Shown: in pieces, positions 34,349 through 43,963 of the stretch
Numbering within the stretch: position 1 is the first letter of the stretch
Layout: each line of letters opens with the position of its first letter
DNA from: Sphingomonas spermidinifaciens
GTDB taxonomy: Bacteria > Pseudomonadota > Alphaproteobacteria > Sphingomonadales > Sphingomonadaceae
Direction: 5' to 3'
Assembly: GCF_002351485.1 (NCBI RefSeq)
Contig: NZ_NWMW01000002.1
Location: forward strand, 62,001-126,000
Length of the DNA: 64,000 nt
Notes under the pieces: generated by a model
Database searches by the model: none
What the model saw: only the letters and a program-made list of their open reading frames with translations
Told to the model about the DNA's origin: nothing
Translations under genes and position numbers: made by a program

Positions 34349-36268
34349 TTAGGGCGCGGGCGGCGCCTTGACGATCGGCAGCCAGACCGCGCTCGCCGCC
34401 GCGCCGCCGCGTTCGAGCGTCACGGTCGCCTTCTGGTAATCGGCCTTCTTCGCGAGGAAGATGTTGGGGACGTATTTCTGCGGGTTGCGGTCGTAGAGCG
34501 GGAACAGGCTCGACTGGACCTGTACCATGATGCGGTGGCCGGGCTGGAAGACGTGGTTCACCGTCGGCAGGCGGAAGCGATAGCGCTGGACCTTGCCCGC
34601 GGGAATCGCGCTCGGCTTTTCGAGGCTGTCGCGATAGCGGCCGCGGAAGATGTCGAGGCTGACCGCGAGCTGATAGCCGCCCATCTTGGTGTCGCTCGGC
34701 ACCTCGTCGGGATAGACGTCGATCACCTTGACAACAAAGTCGCCGTCGGTGCCGGTCGTCTTGGCATAAAGGTCGGCAATGGGGGCGCCCGACACGCGCA
34801 CGGGCGTGGTGAGGACGGGCGTGGTATAGGTCATCACGTCGGGCCGACCGTCGACATGGCGCTGGTCGCTGACCAGCCAGTCGGGCCAGCGGCCGTCGGC
34901 GAAATTGACTGGCCGGGGGAGGTGCGGGACGGGCTTGTCGGGATCGCTGACATAGCTGTCGGCACCCGCCGCGCCCCTGTCATAGGCAAGGCCGCCGTTC
35001 GCCGCGAGATAGATGGGTGTCAGCGGCGCGGCGCAGCCCGCTTCGCACGCGAGCGGCCAGCTTGCGAACCGCTCCCACTTGTTCTCGCCGGTGTTGTAGA
35101 TGGTGGCGGCGGGCAGGTTCACGGGCGGGCCGTCCTTCAGATACTGGTTGAAGAGCGGCAGCACCATTTCCTCGCGGAATTGCGCGGCGGTGTCGCCGTT
35201 CCACTGGAAGGGACCGAGCGAGCGGCCCTCGCGATTGACCTGGCTGTGCCGCCACGGGCCCATGACGAGGAAGTTGTTGCCGGATTTGCCCTTGGCCTTG
35301 AGCGCTTCCCACGCGGTGATCGCGCCGTAGATGTCCTCCTGATCCCAGAGCCCCTGTTCCCAGATCGTGGGAATGTTCGAGGGGTTGGCGGCGAGCAGCT
35401 TGTCGAGCGCCTGCCCCTGCCAGAAGCCGTCATAGGCAGGATGCGCCACCATCTTCTGCCAGGCGGGCAGCTGGTCGAAGCCCGAGTTCTTCGCCCATTC
35501 GTTGGCGCCGCCCAGCCGGCGGAACTCCTCGTAATTGTCGTAGATGCCCGTCGCTGGCTCCTGTCCCGCACCCTTGTAGCCCGTCTGCGAGCCGATCCAG
35601 CCGATATTGGCGAGGCGGAAGGCGCCGTTGTGGAACCAGTCGTCGCCGCGCCAGCCGTCGATCATCGGGCTTTCGGGTGCGGCGACCTTGAGCGCCGGGT
35701 GCGGGTCCAGGAGCGCCATGACGACGGTGAACCCCTCGTAGCTCGATCCGATCATGCCGACGCGGCCGTTCGATTCGGGCAGGTTCGCCTTGTTCACCAG
35801 CCAGTCGATCGTGTCGTATGCGTCGGTAACGTGATCGGTGCTCGTTGGGTTCAGCGGCCCGCGCACGGGGCGGGTGACGATGTAATCGCCCTCTGACCCG
35901 AACTTGCCGCGAATGTCCTGATAGACGCGAATATAGCCGGCTTTCACGAACGCCTCGTCCGCAAGCGGCAGGGTCGACAGGATGTGCGGGCTGTCCATCC
36001 GGTTGGCCCGGCCCGATGCATTGTAGGGCGTGCGCGTGAGCACGATCGGCGCGTTCGTGATCCCCTTGGGATAAACGATGACGGTATGCAGCTTCACCCC
36101 GTCCCGCATCGGGATCATCACCTCGCGCTTCACATAGTCCCGCGCGTCGATCGGCGGGGTGAAATTGGCGGGAATGTCGCTCGGCGGGAACTGCTGCGCG
36201 CCGGCGGGGAGCGCCGCGAGCAGCGCAAGCGTGAGCAGCGAGAGATGACGCGAGCGCAGCCGGACCAT
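34349..36268 (-). CDS. CocE/NonD-family hydrolase (alpha-amino-acid ester hydrolase / X-Pro peptidase type)
   Basis: Secreted serine hydrolase of 639 residues with signal peptide (ending LPAGAQ). Catalytic domain with MIPMRDGVKLHTVIVYP (about 49-65), the nucleophile motif GSSYEGF (about 175), a helical cap, and the C-terminal jelly-roll domain (VSGAPIADLYAKTTGTDGDF region) found in cocaine esterase, glutaryl-7-ACA acylase and alpha-amino-acid ester hydrolases. Likely cleaves acyl amino acids or beta-lactam-like esters in the periplasm. I use the ATG at 36266-36268 because the signal peptide begins there. Confidence 0.9.
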   Translation of the reverse strand: MVRLRSRHLSLLTLALLAALPAGAQQFPPSDIPANFTPPIDARDYVKREVMIPMRDGVKLHTVIVYPKGITNAPIVLTRTPYNASGRANRMDSPHILSTLPLADEAFVKAGYIRVYQDIRGKFGSEGDYIVTRPVRGPLNPTSTDHVTDAYDTIDWLVNKANLPESNGRVGMIGSSYEGFTVVMALLDPHPALKVAAPESPMIDGWRGDDWFHNGAFRLANIGWIGSQTGYKGAGQEPATGIYDNYEEFRRLGGANEWAKNSGFDQLPAWQKMVAHPAYDGFWQGQALDKLLAANPSNIPTIWEQGLWDQEDIYGAITAWEALKAKGKSGNNFLVMGPWRHSQVNREGRSLGPFQWNGDTAAQFREEMVLPLFNQYLKDGPPVNLPAATIYNTGENKWERFASWPLACEAGCAAPLTPIYLAANGGLAYDRGAAGADSYVSDPDKPVPHLPRPVNFADGRWPDWLVSDQRHVDGRPDVMTYTTPVLTTPVRVSGAPIADLYAKTTGTDGDFVVKVIDVYPDEVPSDTKMGGYQLAVSLDIFRGRYRDSLEKPSAIPAGKVQRYRFRLPTVNHVFQPGHRIMVQVQSSLFPLYDRNPQKYVPNIFLAKKADYQKATVTLERGGAAASAVWLPIVKAPPAP

Positions 36269-36350
36269 GGAACGGACCCTTTGATCGGGGGAGGGAGACA
36301 GCATCGATGAAGCGGGTTGTGCGCCGCCGCGCGCGGATCGGCAATGCGCC

Positions 36351-36743
36351 TTAGCGGAACGGCCGGGCATGGCGCACAGCGCGGGCGTTAAGGACGTGCG
36401 CCGCGGCCAGCAGCAGCGAGCCCGGCACGGTGACCAGCGTCTCGATCGCCTCGCCGAGCGGTGCCAAGGCACCGAGGCCGATCGCCGCGAGGCCGACAAC
36501 CGCGAGCGCGGCTGGTCGCCAGCGCTGATGCCGCCGCCAACCGATCGCCAGCGCCGCCGCGCTCGTCGGCAGGGCAAAGGCGAATGCGATCGGATGGAGC
36601 GCTCTCGGCAGCGCCAGCACGGTCGTCAGCGCCGGCAGCGCCACGAGCAGCGCTGGCAGGACGAGGCAATGGATCAGGCACAGGGTCGAGGCGCCAATGG
36701 CAAGATCGTCGAGCAGGCGTCGGGGCAGGCGTAGCGCAGTCAT
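36351..36743 (-). CDS. MerC-domain membrane protein
   Basis: Small inner-membrane protein of 130 residues with four hydrophobic helices. The first helix carries the Cys-containing signature STLCLIHCLVLPALL (about 16-30), where two cysteines four residues apart mark MerC-type metal carriers. In alphaproteobacteria such proteins often lie in zinc (Zur) regulons. A perfect 17-bp palindrome sits 25 bp upstream of the start. Role inferred: metal (zinc or mercury) uptake or sensing. Confidence 0.85.
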   Translation of the reverse strand: MTALRLPRRLLDDLAIGASTLCLIHCLVLPALLVALPALTTVLALPRALHPIAFAFALPTSAAALAIGWRRHQRWRPAALAVVGLAAIGLGALAPLGEAIETLVTVPGSLLLAAAHVLNARAVRHARPFR

Positions 36744-36768
36744 CGGAGTCTCCCTCGCCAGTGATCCG

Positions 36769-36785
36769 ATGATACAATGTATCAT
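36769..36785. promoter_or_regulatory. 17-bp palindrome upstream of the MerC gene, candidate Zur box
   Basis: ATGATACA-A-TGTATCAT, perfect dyad with a single central base, in the promoter region of the minus-strand MerC gene. Fur-family regulators (Fur, Zur, Mur) bind AT-rich dyads of this length. No fur or zur gene is in the window, so the assignment is by association. Confidence 0.55.
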
Positions 36786-36925
36786 GACCGTCAAGGGTAT
36801 CGGGTCGGATCGCCTTGCGAGCGTCGCTCTTTCCCGCGCCGTTCCGGCCGCCTAGAAAACGCGGACGCGAGCGTCAGGACCGGCATGCGCTCGCGGTCGG
36901 ATCGGCCGGTCATGAGAGGGTCTTG

Positions 36926-37630
36926 ATGAATCGACGCCAGCTTTTCGCCGCGGGCGCGCTGTTGCCGCTGGTTCCCGCGGCGGTACGCGCCGACGATGCC
37001 GCCGATCGCCGCCTGCGCGAGGACTGGGCCTGGCTCGGCCGCTATGCCACCGAGAACGCGGCGCTCAAGGCCAGCGGCGCGAAGACCGACATCGTCTTCA
37101 TGGGTGATTCGATCACCGAGGGATGGCGTGGCCAGCGGCCGGACTTCTTCCGGCCGGGCCGGGTCGGGCGCGGGATCAGCGGACAGACGACGCCGCAGAT
37201 GCTGGTGCGGATGATGACCGACGTGATCGCGCTGAAGCCGCGCGCGGTCCACATCATGGCGGGCACCAACGACGTCGCGCGCAATACCGGGCCGATGACG
37301 CGCCAGCAGACCTATGACAATCTCGCCGCGATGGCGACGCTTGCGCGCGCCAACGGGATCACCGTGCTGCTGGCGAACGTGCCGCCCGCCGCCGCCTTTC
37401 CCTGGCGACCGGGGTTGGAGACGATCGCGCGGATCGCCGAGATCAACCGCTGGATCGCCGACTATGCGCGGCAGACCCGGGCGATCCATGTCGATTATGG
37501 CCCGGCGCTCGGCGACGGGCGCGGCGGCATCCCGCCGGCGCTGGCCGGGGACGGGGTGCATCCGACCGCGGCGGGTTATGCGGCGATGGAGAAGGTGCTG
37601 ACGCCAATCCTGACGCGGCGGGGGCTGTAA
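36926..37630 (+). CDS. SGNH/GDSL-family hydrolase (secreted lipase/esterase)
   Basis: Esterase of 234 residues with signal peptide (MNRRQLFAAGALLPLVPAA; the NRRQLF may act as a weak Tat signal). Block I serine in IVFMGDSITEG (about 55-65), block II glycine in GRGISGQTT, block III in IMAGTNDVA with the Asn, and block V DGVHPT with the catalytic Asp/His. Resembles platelet-activating-factor acetylhydrolase-like GDSL proteins that deacetylate carbohydrates. Followed by a GC-rich hairpin shared with the convergent gene. Confidence 0.9.
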   Translation: MNRRQLFAAGALLPLVPAAVRADDAADRRLREDWAWLGRYATENAALKASGAKTDIVFMGDSITEGWRGQRPDFFRPGRVGRGISGQTTPQMLVRMMTDVIALKPRAVHIMAGTNDVARNTGPMTRQQTYDNLAAMATLARANGITVLLANVPPAAAFPWRPGLETIARIAEINRWIADYARQTRAIHVDYGPALGDGRGGIPPALAGDGVHPTAAGYAAMEKVLTPILTRRGL

Positions 37631-37631
37631 C

Positions 37632-37669
37632 CGGCACCCCGCCCCAGGGATCGCCAGGGCGGGGTGCCG
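37632..37669. terminator. Hairpin between convergent genes
   Basis: Perfect 13-bp stem CGGCACCCCGCCC / GGGCGGGGTGCCG with a 12-nt loop, right between the stops of the SGNH and DUF2332 genes. It lacks a T run, so termination may be weak or factor-dependent in both directions. Confidence 0.55.
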
Positions 37670-38713
37670 TCAAGGGGCGATCCCAGCTTGCGCGGGTGAG
37701 ATCCAGCGGCCGTGGGGGTGGCTGGCGGCGAGGTGGTGCGTCTCGCCGCCGGGCCAGAGCGTCGCGTGCACCTGATGCCGGGCGAGGTCGCGGTCGGGTT
37801 CGAGGCGGACCCAGGCGAGCGGGCGATCCTTGGTCGCGCGGGCGCCGGCGGCGTCGAGCGCGGCGGCGATGCGTTGCTGGCGATCGGGGCCAAGATACTG
37901 CCAGACGACCGAGTGCATCAAGACGCGCGTGCGTACCGCGGGCTGCGGCTCAGCAAGGCGTGCCTCGACCCATTCGGCGGCGTCGCCGCGCTCGAGCAGT
38001 GGCGGGTCGGCGGCGAACATCGCGATGGCGGCGTCGAGGCGCGCATAGCGGTCGGGATGATCGGCCCAGACATAGGCGCGCAGGCGATCGGCGTCGGCGG
38101 GGTGGGTGAGGTCGAGCGGTGCGACATCGACGCCGCGAGCCGACGCGACCTGGATCTCGACGGGATCGGGCGAGGTACCGCGCCAGTCGGGGGCGAGCGT
38201 GACGGGCGAGTCGGCGGGACCGATGCGGCTGCCGCCAAGGTCATAGGCATAGCGACCAATCAGCAGGTTGAGGCCCGCGCTCGACCCGATTTCGAGCACA
38301 TCGATCGGGTGGCCGAAGCGGCGCGCGGCGAGCATGAGGCCAAGCATCAGCGCGGCCGAGCGCCCCGGTTCGTTGGTCTGCGGCGGGCCGTCGAGCCATG
38401 GCAGCAGCGCGTCGTCGTGATCGCGCAGCGCCGCGGTGAGGACGGCCACCGCCTCGCCCGCTCCCTCGAACAAGGCGGCGAGATCGGGGGCATCGCCTCT
38501 CAGCGCCAGCGCGCGAAGGCCGCCGATCAGGCGGAGCGGCAGGGCATCCTCGATCGCATTGCCTGCCCAGCCGAGCACGCGGCCCCCCGTCAGCGTCGTG
38601 TCGTCGAGCGCCTCGGCCAGCGCGGCGGCGATGCGGCCGGTGATCGGCGCGTCCATCGCCTCGCAGAAGCCCGCCTGGGCGAGGAAGGCGCTGCGGACCG
38701 CGCGCTCGCTCAT
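37670..38713 (-). CDS. DUF2332 family protein
   Basis: Cytoplasmic protein of 347 residues. The central stretch VLEIGSSAGLNLLIGRYAYDL (about 140-160, here given as two parts: VLEIGSSAGLN and LLIGRYAYDL) looks like a methyltransferase-type SAM-binding loop, and the family is annotated only as DUF2332. Its start overlaps the stop of the dienelactone hydrolase gene (ATGA). Function unknown; a small-molecule methyltransferase is a guess. Confidence 0.8.
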   Translation of the reverse strand: MSERAVRSAFLAQAGFCEAMDAPITGRIAAALAEALDDTTLTGGRVLGWAGNAIEDALPLRLIGGLRALALRGDAPDLAALFEGAGEAVAVLTAALRDHDDALLPWLDGPPQTNEPGRSAALMLGLMLAARRFGHPIDVLEIGSSAGLNLLIGRYAYDLGGSRIGPADSPVTLAPDWRGTSPDPVEIQVASARGVDVAPLDLTHPADADRLRAYVWADHPDRYARLDAAIAMFAADPPLLERGDAAEWVEARLAEPQPAVRTRVLMHSVVWQYLGPDRQQRIAAALDAAGARATKDRPLAWVRLEPDRDLARHQVHATLWPGGETHHLAASHPHGRWISPAQAGIAP

Positions 38714-39435
38714 GCCAGCGCCTCGGCGAGCAGCCGCTGCATCGCCGCCCAGCTCGACGCATCAGCATCGGCGTCATAGCCGAAGCCGGGGCGCGTCGAT
38801 CCCTGCATCGACCGGTCGGTGAAGCCGTGCCCGGCATGGCCATAGGCGTGGAGCTGCCACCGCGCGCCGCCCTCGGTCAGCTCGGCGGTGAGCGCGGCGG
38901 CGCTTTCGGGCGGGGCGAGCGGATCGGCCCAGCCGTGGCAGACGAGGATGCGCGGCGCGATCGGAGTGACGTTGGCATAGCTCGGCCGGTCGAAGATACC
39001 GTGAAACGAAACGACCGCGCGAAGGTCGGCGCCCGAGCGGGCGAGGTCGAGGACGCATTTGCCGCCGAAGCAATAGCCGATCGCCGCGGTGCGTGCGGGG
39101 TCGACCTCGGGCTGTGCCTTGAGCGCGGCCAGGCTGGCGTGGAGGCGGTCGCGCAGCAGGGGGCGGTCGGCGTTGAGCTGGTTCATGTAGCGGGCAGGGT
39201 CTGGCGACTCGCGCGTCGTCCGCTTGCCCTGGCCGAACACGTCGGCGGCAAGGCCGACATAGCCGAGCGCGGCGAGGCGTTCGGCGACGAGGTTGTCCGC
39301 CTCCTTCTGGCCCAGCACGTTGGGGACGATCAGCACGCCGGGGCGCGCTTCGCCGGCGTCGGGATCGAAGGCGAGAACGCCCTCGAACGGGCCGCCGGGG
39401 CCGTCATAGACAAGCTCGCGTCGCTGGATCGCCAT
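38710..39435 (-). CDS. Dienelactone hydrolase family protein
   Basis: Alpha/beta hydrolase of 241 residues. Nucleophile elbow IGYCFGGKC puts a cysteine in the active site (about C121), the hallmark of dienelactone hydrolases; acid in CHGWADPL and base in GHAGHGFTD. These enzymes open lactone rings in aromatic-ring catabolism, but many family members have unknown substrates. Good RBS (CGGAGGCAGAG). Confidence 0.88.
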   Translation of the reverse strand: MAIQRRELVYDGPGGPFEGVLAFDPDAGEARPGVLIVPNVLGQKEADNLVAERLAALGYVGLAADVFGQGKRTTRESPDPARYMNQLNADRPLLRDRLHASLAALKAQPEVDPARTAAIGYCFGGKCVLDLARSGADLRAVVSFHGIFDRPSYANVTPIAPRILVCHGWADPLAPPESAAALTAELTEGGARWQLHAYGHAGHGFTDRSMQGSTRPGFGYDADADASSWAAMQRLLAEALA

Positions 39436-39505
39436 CGCTCTGCCTCCGGTTTGCCAGCCGCGCCGCAATCGGTATGGACGGGCCGAACCTCTTCGGGGAG
39501 CAGAT

Positions 39506-40192
39506 ATGCCGACACTCGTCCTCATTCGCCATGGCCAGTCGGCCTGGAACCTCGAGAACCGCTTCACCGGCTGGTGGGACGTCGATCTCACCGAGCAGGG
39601 CGTCGAGGAAGCGCGCGCGGCCGGCGAGGCGCTGGCGGCCAAAGGGCTCGACTTCGACCAGTGCTTCACGAGCTTCCAGACGCGGGCGATCAAGACGCTC
39701 AATATCGCGCTGGAGGCGATGGGCCGGCTGTGGCTGCCGGTCGAGAAGAACTGGCGGCTGAACGAGCGGCATTATGGCGGCCTGACCGGCCTCGACAAGG
39801 CCGAGACCGCGGCGCGCCACGGCGACGAGCAGGTCAAGATCTGGCGTCGCAGCTTCGACATCCCGCCGCCGCTGCCCGAGGCGGGGAGCGCCTTCGACCT
39901 CACGGGCGACCGCCGCTATGCCGGTATCCCGATCCCCGCGACCGAGAGCCTGAAGGATACGATCGCGCGCGTGCTCCCCTATTGGGAAACGCGGATCGCG
40001 CCCGAGCTCAAGGCGGGCAAGCGCGTGCTCGTGTCGGCGCACGGCAACTCGCTGCGCGCGCTGCTCAAGCACCTGTCGGGCATTTCCGACGCCAATATCG
40101 CCAGCCTCGAGATCCCGACGGGGCAGCCGATCGTGTACCAGCTCGATGACAAGATGAACGCGATCGACCGATACTATCTGTCCGAGCGCTGA
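39506..40192 (+). CDS. gpmA: 2,3-bisphosphoglycerate-dependent phosphoglycerate mutase
   Basis: Glycolytic enzyme of 228 residues interconverting 3- and 2-phosphoglycerate. Catalytic [20 protein letters not shown] (7-26) with the phospho-His, [24 protein letters not shown] and a second His in [17 protein letters not shown]. Full length for the family. Its end overlaps the convergent phospholipase gene by 19 bp. Confidence 0.96.
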   Translation: MPTLVLIRHGQSAWNLENRFTGWWDVDLTEQGVEEARAAGEALAAKGLDFDQCFTSFQTRAIKTLNIALEAMGRLWLPVEKNWRLNERHYGGLTGLDKAETAARHGDEQVKIWRRSFDIPPPLPEAGSAFDLTGDRRYAGIPIPATESLKDTIARVLPYWETRIAPELKAGKRVLVSAHGNSLRALLKHLSGISDANIASLEIPTGQPIVYQLDDKMNAIDRYYLSER

Positions 40193-41376
40193 GGGCGGCG
40201 GCGCTCGCCCCAGGCGATCAGCCGGCGGCTGATCTGCGGGTCGATGACCGCCATCACGGCATAGGCGGCTGCCTGCTTGAGGCGCGTCCAGAGGGTCATC
40301 GCGGCGCGGTGATCCTCGCGCGTGATCCGGCGCGAGTCGGCGATCTCGCCATCGACATAGGCGCGGACGTGCGCGGTGAAGGCGGGGTTCTCGATCCGGA
40401 GCATGAGCTCGAGGTTGAGGAACAGGCTGCGGATATCGAAATTGGCCGAGCCGATATGCACCACGCCGCCGATCGCGACGAGCTTGGTGTGAAGCTTGGT
40501 CGCCTGATACTCCCAGATGCGCACGCCGCGGCGCAGCAGCCCGGCATAGGTGAAGCGTGACGCCCAGATTGCCATATAGTTGTCGGTCACGGCGGGCAGG
40601 ACGACGTTGACCACACCCCGGCGCGCCGCCCGACGCAGGCGGCGCAGCATGGACGGACCGGGGGCGAAATAGGCAGCGATGAGGTCGATGCGCTCGCCGG
40701 CTATCGCCGCGGCGCGTATCTCCCGCCGGATCGCGCGCGCCCAAGGCGATAATCGGCGAGCCGGGCCGCCCATCAGCCAGCGCACCTCGCCCTCCGCCTC
40801 GCTGTAGCGGCGCAGGACCCGGGCGAGGGTGCGGACGGGCGCGCGCTCGTTTCTGCTCCAGCGGGCGAGCGCGTCGAAATAGCGGGCGAGCCGGCCGGCG
40901 GCGGGGCCGTCGAGATGGAGGCCGAGGTCGCGCCATGCTTCGCCCGCTGCATCGGGCACGCCGAAATAATCGGCCTTGATGTTGAAGCCGCCGATGATGA
41001 CGCGCGACTCGTCGGCAAGCGCCAACTTCTGGTGGTTGCGCAGCAGATATTTGCGGCCGTAGCGCGGGATGAAGCGGCAGACCTCGATCCCTGCCGCCTC
41101 CAGCGGGGCGAAGAAATGCGCGCGGGCGGCCGGTTCGCTGCCGAGGCCGTCGACGATCAGCGAGACCTGCACGCCGCGCGTCGCGGCGGCGATCAGCGCG
41201 GCGCCGACGGCGCGGCCCGCCTCGTCATCCTCGTAGATATAGTAGAGCACGCGCAGAGTCTGTTGCGCGCCGCCGATCAGGTCGAGCAGCGCCTGCATCC
41301 GGCGTGGGCCGGTGTCGAGCAGGCGGATGGCGTTGCCCGCGACCACGAATGTCGGCTGTTCGGGCGGTTCGGCCAT
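40174..41376 (-). CDS. Phospholipase D-superfamily protein, cardiolipin-synthase-like
   Basis: Enzyme of 400 residues with two PLD repeats. Repeat 1 carries [18 protein letters not shown] (about 131-148), a complete HxKx4D motif. Repeat 2 carries [19 protein letters not shown], in which the Asp of HxKx4D is replaced by Gly. Cardiolipin synthases transfer a phosphatidyl group between two phosphatidylglycerols; the altered second motif may lower or change activity. No N-terminal membrane helices, as in the ClsB/ClsC type. Start at ATG 41376. Confidence 0.85.
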   Translation of the reverse strand: MAEPPEQPTFVVAGNAIRLLDTGPRRMQALLDLIGGAQQTLRVLYYIYEDDEAGRAVGAALIAAATRGVQVSLIVDGLGSEPAARAHFFAPLEAAGIEVCRFIPRYGRKYLLRNHQKLALADESRVIIGGFNIKADYFGVPDAAGEAWRDLGLHLDGPAAGRLARYFDALARWSRNERAPVRTLARVLRRYSEAEGEVRWLMGGPARRLSPWARAIRREIRAAAIAGERIDLIAAYFAPGPSMLRRLRRAARRGVVNVVLPAVTDNYMAIWASRFTYAGLLRRGVRIWEYQATKLHTKLVAIGGVVHIGSANFDIRSLFLNLELMLRIENPAFTAHVRAYVDGEIADSRRITREDHRAAMTLWTRLKQAAAYAVMAVIDPQISRRLIAWGERRRPQRSDR

Positions 41377-41501
41377 GCGCCACCCATGGCCCGCGGCGGA
41401 CGAGGGCGCAACGCAGGCGCGCAAAATCTTGACTTTGGCGGGCTGCCGCTCTAGCTCGCACGCTTTCCCGAACCCATCGGTATCAAGCGAAGGAAGCGTT
41501 C

Positions 41502-41846
41502 ATGGCGCGCGTCACCGTCGAGGATTGCGTCGACAAGATCCCCAACCGGTTCGACCTGGTGCTGCTCGCTGCCCAGCGCGCGCGACAGATCTCGGGCGGC
41601 GCCGAGCTGACGCTCGATCGCGATCGCGACAAGAACCCGGTGGTCGCGCTGCGCGAAATCGCCGAGGAGACGGTCCGGCCCGATGCGATGCACGAGGCGC
41701 TGGTGTCGAGCCTGCAGCGCGTGCAGATCGACGACGAGGAAGCGCCCGACGAGATCGGTTCGCTGTCGGCCTCGGCCGAGGCACTGCGCCTCACCGCCGC
41801 CGCGCCGCCGCGCAATCAGAATGCGGGCGGCGACTACGACGGCTGA
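41502..41846 (+). CDS. rpoZ: RNA polymerase omega subunit
   Basis: Small subunit (114 residues) that supports assembly of the beta' subunit and, in proteobacteria, helps bind ppGpp. Starts [20 protein letters not shown] and continues [17 protein letters not shown], the diagnostic omega sequence. Strong terminator 21 bp after the stop. Confidence 0.95.
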   Translation: MARVTVEDCVDKIPNRFDLVLLAAQRARQISGGAELTLDRDRDKNPVVALREIAEETVRPDAMHEALVSSLQRVQIDDEEAPDEIGSLSASAEALRLTAAAPPRNQNAGGDYDG

Positions 41847-41866
41847 ACTGCCGCTTCGTCATTCTG

Positions 41867-41904
41867 AAAAGGGCCGCCGCTCGATCCCGAGTGGCGGCCC
41901 TTTT
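41867..41904. terminator. Bidirectional terminator between rpoZ and a small gene
   Basis: AAAAGGGCCGCC / GGCGGCCCTTTT 12-bp perfect arms (41867-41878, 41893-41904) with an inner CTCG/CGAG mini-stem. A on one side and T on the other give U tracts for both strands, suiting the convergent arrangement. Confidence 0.85.
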
Positions 41905-41908
41905 CGTG

Positions 41909-42079
41909 TCAGGCAGCACGAGGTGAAGGAGGCACTGCGCGCGCAAGTTCGGCCAGCTCGACATAGCGGCCGGCCAACTCTTCGTGCACGCGGCGCGCGG
42001 TCACGTCGGTGCAGCGGTTGGCGACAGCGCGCTCCTGCTCGGCGCGGGTCAGATAGTAGTTGCGGTCCTGCGGTTCCAT
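41909..42079 (-). CDS. Small conserved protein of 56 residues
   Basis: Short frame starting MEPQDRNYYLTRAEQERAVA and ending ARAVPPSPRAA. The N-terminal half, with the pattern RNYYLTRAEQER and a charged amphipathic helix (HEELAGRYVELAELAR), resembles a family of very small sphingomonad proteins of unknown function. Supported by a ribosome-site-like GAGGAGCATC just upstream of the ATG at 42077-42079 and by the terminator right behind its stop. Confidence 0.65.
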   Translation of the reverse strand: MEPQDRNYYLTRAEQERAVANRCTDVTARRVHEELAGRYVELAELARAVPPSPRAA

Positions 42080-42304
42080 GACGATGCTCCTCTGCCAAGC
42101 GGGAGCGCGGTCGGTCTCTCAGCCGCCGGCATGCTCGGAAGGGTCCACGCGCCGGCGATGAAGTTTCTCTATCATACTGATCGCAGGGCCAATATGATCG
42201 AGGATAAGTCGCTGTAAAGCGGTCGCACGACGACCTCGTCCCGCCCCATGATGCGAACCGTTCGCGCTGGAAAGCGGCGACAAAATCGCGTATCGGGCCG
42301 CCGC

Positions 42305-43549
42305 ATGATCGAGGCGCGTAACCAGCCCCCCGCGGTCGATTACGGCCGAGTCTTCGCCCAGGCCATCGACCGGCTGCATGCCGAGGGGCGCTACCGCGTC
42401 TTCATCGACATCCTTCGCAACAAGGGCGCATACCCCAATGCGCGCTGCTTTGCCGGGCATAATGGGCCGAAACCGATCACCGTCTGGTGCTCGAACGACT
42501 ATCTCGCGATGGGCCAGCACCCCAAGGTGATCGCGGCGATGGAGGACGCGCTGCACGACGTGGGCGCCGGCTCGGGCGGCACGCGCAACATCGGCGGCAA
42601 TACGCATTACCATGTCGATCTGGAGGCCGAGCTGGCTGACCTGCACGGCAAGGAAGCGGCGCTGCTCTTCACCTCTGGCTATGTCTCGAACGAGGCGACG
42701 CTATCGACGCTGGCCAAGGTGCTGCCTGGCTGCGTCGTCTTTTCCGACGAACTCAATCACGCCTCGATGATCGCGGGGATCCGTAATTCGGGCTGCGAGA
42801 AGCGTGTGTTCCGGCACAACGACCTCGCGCATCTCGAGTCGCTGCTTGCGGCCGAGGACCCCTCGGTGCCCAAGCTGATCGCCTTCGAGAGCGTCTATTC
42901 AATGGACGGCGATGTCGCGCCCATTCACGCGATCTGCGACCTGGCCGACAAATATAATGCGCTCACCTACCTCGATGAGGTGCACGCGGTCGGCATGTAC
43001 GGTGCACGCGGTGGCGGGATTTCGGAGCGGGACGAGGCGGCGCACCGGCTGACGATCATCGAGGGAACGCTGGGCAAGGCGTTCGGGGTGATGGGCGGGT
43101 ACATCGCCGCGGACCAGACGATCGTCGACGTGATCCGCAGCTATGCGCCGGGCTTTATCTTCACCACCAGCCTGTCGCCCGTGCTGGTCGCTGGCGTGCT
43201 GGCAAGCGTGCGTCACCTCAAGGCCTCCAGCACCGAGCGCGAGGGGCAGCAGGCGGCGGCGGCGCGGTTGAAGGCGATGTTCGAGGAGGCCGGGCTGCCG
43301 GTAATGCCGACGACGACGCATATCGTGCCGCTGATGGTCGGCGATCCCGTCCGCGCCAAGCGGATCAGCGACATCCTGCTTGCCGAATACGGCGTCTACG
43401 TCCAGCCGATCAATTATCCCACGGTGCCGCGCGGAACCGAGCGGTTGCGCTTCACCCCAGGGCCGGCGCATACGCAAGCGATGATGCGCGAGCTGACACA
43501 AGCGTTGGTCGAGATCTGGGGCCGCCTGGAGATGCGCGCGGCCGCGTGA
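42305..43549 (+). CDS. hemA: 5-aminolevulinate synthase
   Basis: PLP enzyme of 414 residues that condenses glycine and succinyl-CoA, the alphaproteobacterial route to heme. Conserved pieces are [20 protein letters not shown] (about 12-31), [36 protein letters not shown], and the PLP lysine in [16 protein letters not shown] 42305 fits the normal N-terminus; the frame extends upstream to 42248 but without a ribosome site. Confidence 0.96.
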   Translation: MIEARNQPPAVDYGRVFAQAIDRLHAEGRYRVFIDILRNKGAYPNARCFAGHNGPKPITVWCSNDYLAMGQHPKVIAAMEDALHDVGAGSGGTRNIGGNTHYHVDLEAELADLHGKEAALLFTSGYVSNEATLSTLAKVLPGCVVFSDELNHASMIAGIRNSGCEKRVFRHNDLAHLESLLAAEDPSVPKLIAFESVYSMDGDVAPIHAICDLADKYNALTYLDEVHAVGMYGARGGGISERDEAAHRLTIIEGTLGKAFGVMGGYIAADQTIVDVIRSYAPGFIFTTSLSPVLVAGVLASVRHLKASSTEREGQQAAAARLKAMFEEAGLPVMPTTTHIVPLMVGDPVRAKRISDILLAEYGVYVQPINYPTVPRGTERLRFTPGPAHTQAMMRELTQALVEIWGRLEMRAAA

Positions 43550-43552
43550 CGC

Positions 43553-43945
43553 TCAGGCGGGCGGGTCGAGGAGGTTTCGGACTTCCTCGATGAAACGCAG
43601 CACCGAAATGGGTTTGGAGACATAGGCGGTCGCGCCCGCGGCGCGGATGCGCGCCTCGTCCTCGTGCCCGGCATAGGCCGTGACGGCCATGATCGGCACG
43701 CTTTTCAGCCGCGGATCGGCACGGAATCGCTGGATGAGCTCGAGGCCGGTAACGTGCGGCAACTGGATGTCGGTGACGATCAGATCGGGTGCGCTTTCCC
43801 GCGCCCTCGCCACCGCCTCGCGCCCGTCGCGCACCGGCGTCGGTGCGAAACCGTGCGCCCGGAGCAGGTCGCAGAACAGCTTGAGGTTGAGCTCGTTGTC
43901 CTCGACAACCAGCACGGGGCGCGGCAAGGCGGCGGCTTCGTCCAT
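43553..43945 (-). CDS. divK: Single-domain response regulator, DivK-like
   Basis: Receiver-only protein of 130 residues. Acidic pocket in VLVVEDNELNLKLF (E/D near 18-19), phospho-acceptor Asp in LIVTDIQLPHV (about D61), the Thr in IMAVTAYAG and the Lys in AYVSKPISVLRF. The EDNELNLKLF and SKPISV stretches are the DivK signature. DivK governs cell-cycle polarity through DivJ, PleC and DivL. Divergent from a DUF3572 gene, 18 bp apart. Confidence 0.9.
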   Translation of the reverse strand: MDEAAALPRPVLVVEDNELNLKLFCDLLRAHGFAPTPVRDGREAVARARESAPDLIVTDIQLPHVTGLELIQRFRADPRLKSVPIMAVTAYAGHEDEARIRAAGATAYVSKPISVLRFIEEVRNLLDPPA

Positions 43946-43963
43946 CAAGGCCAGCCCTATTCG

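Noticed and set aside
42160..42200. Iron or oxygen regulator site before hemA (ATCATA...ATATGAT)
   Set aside because: Arms are short, spaced 17 bases, and match neither Irr/Fur nor Fnr (TTGAT-N4-ATCAA) patterns.
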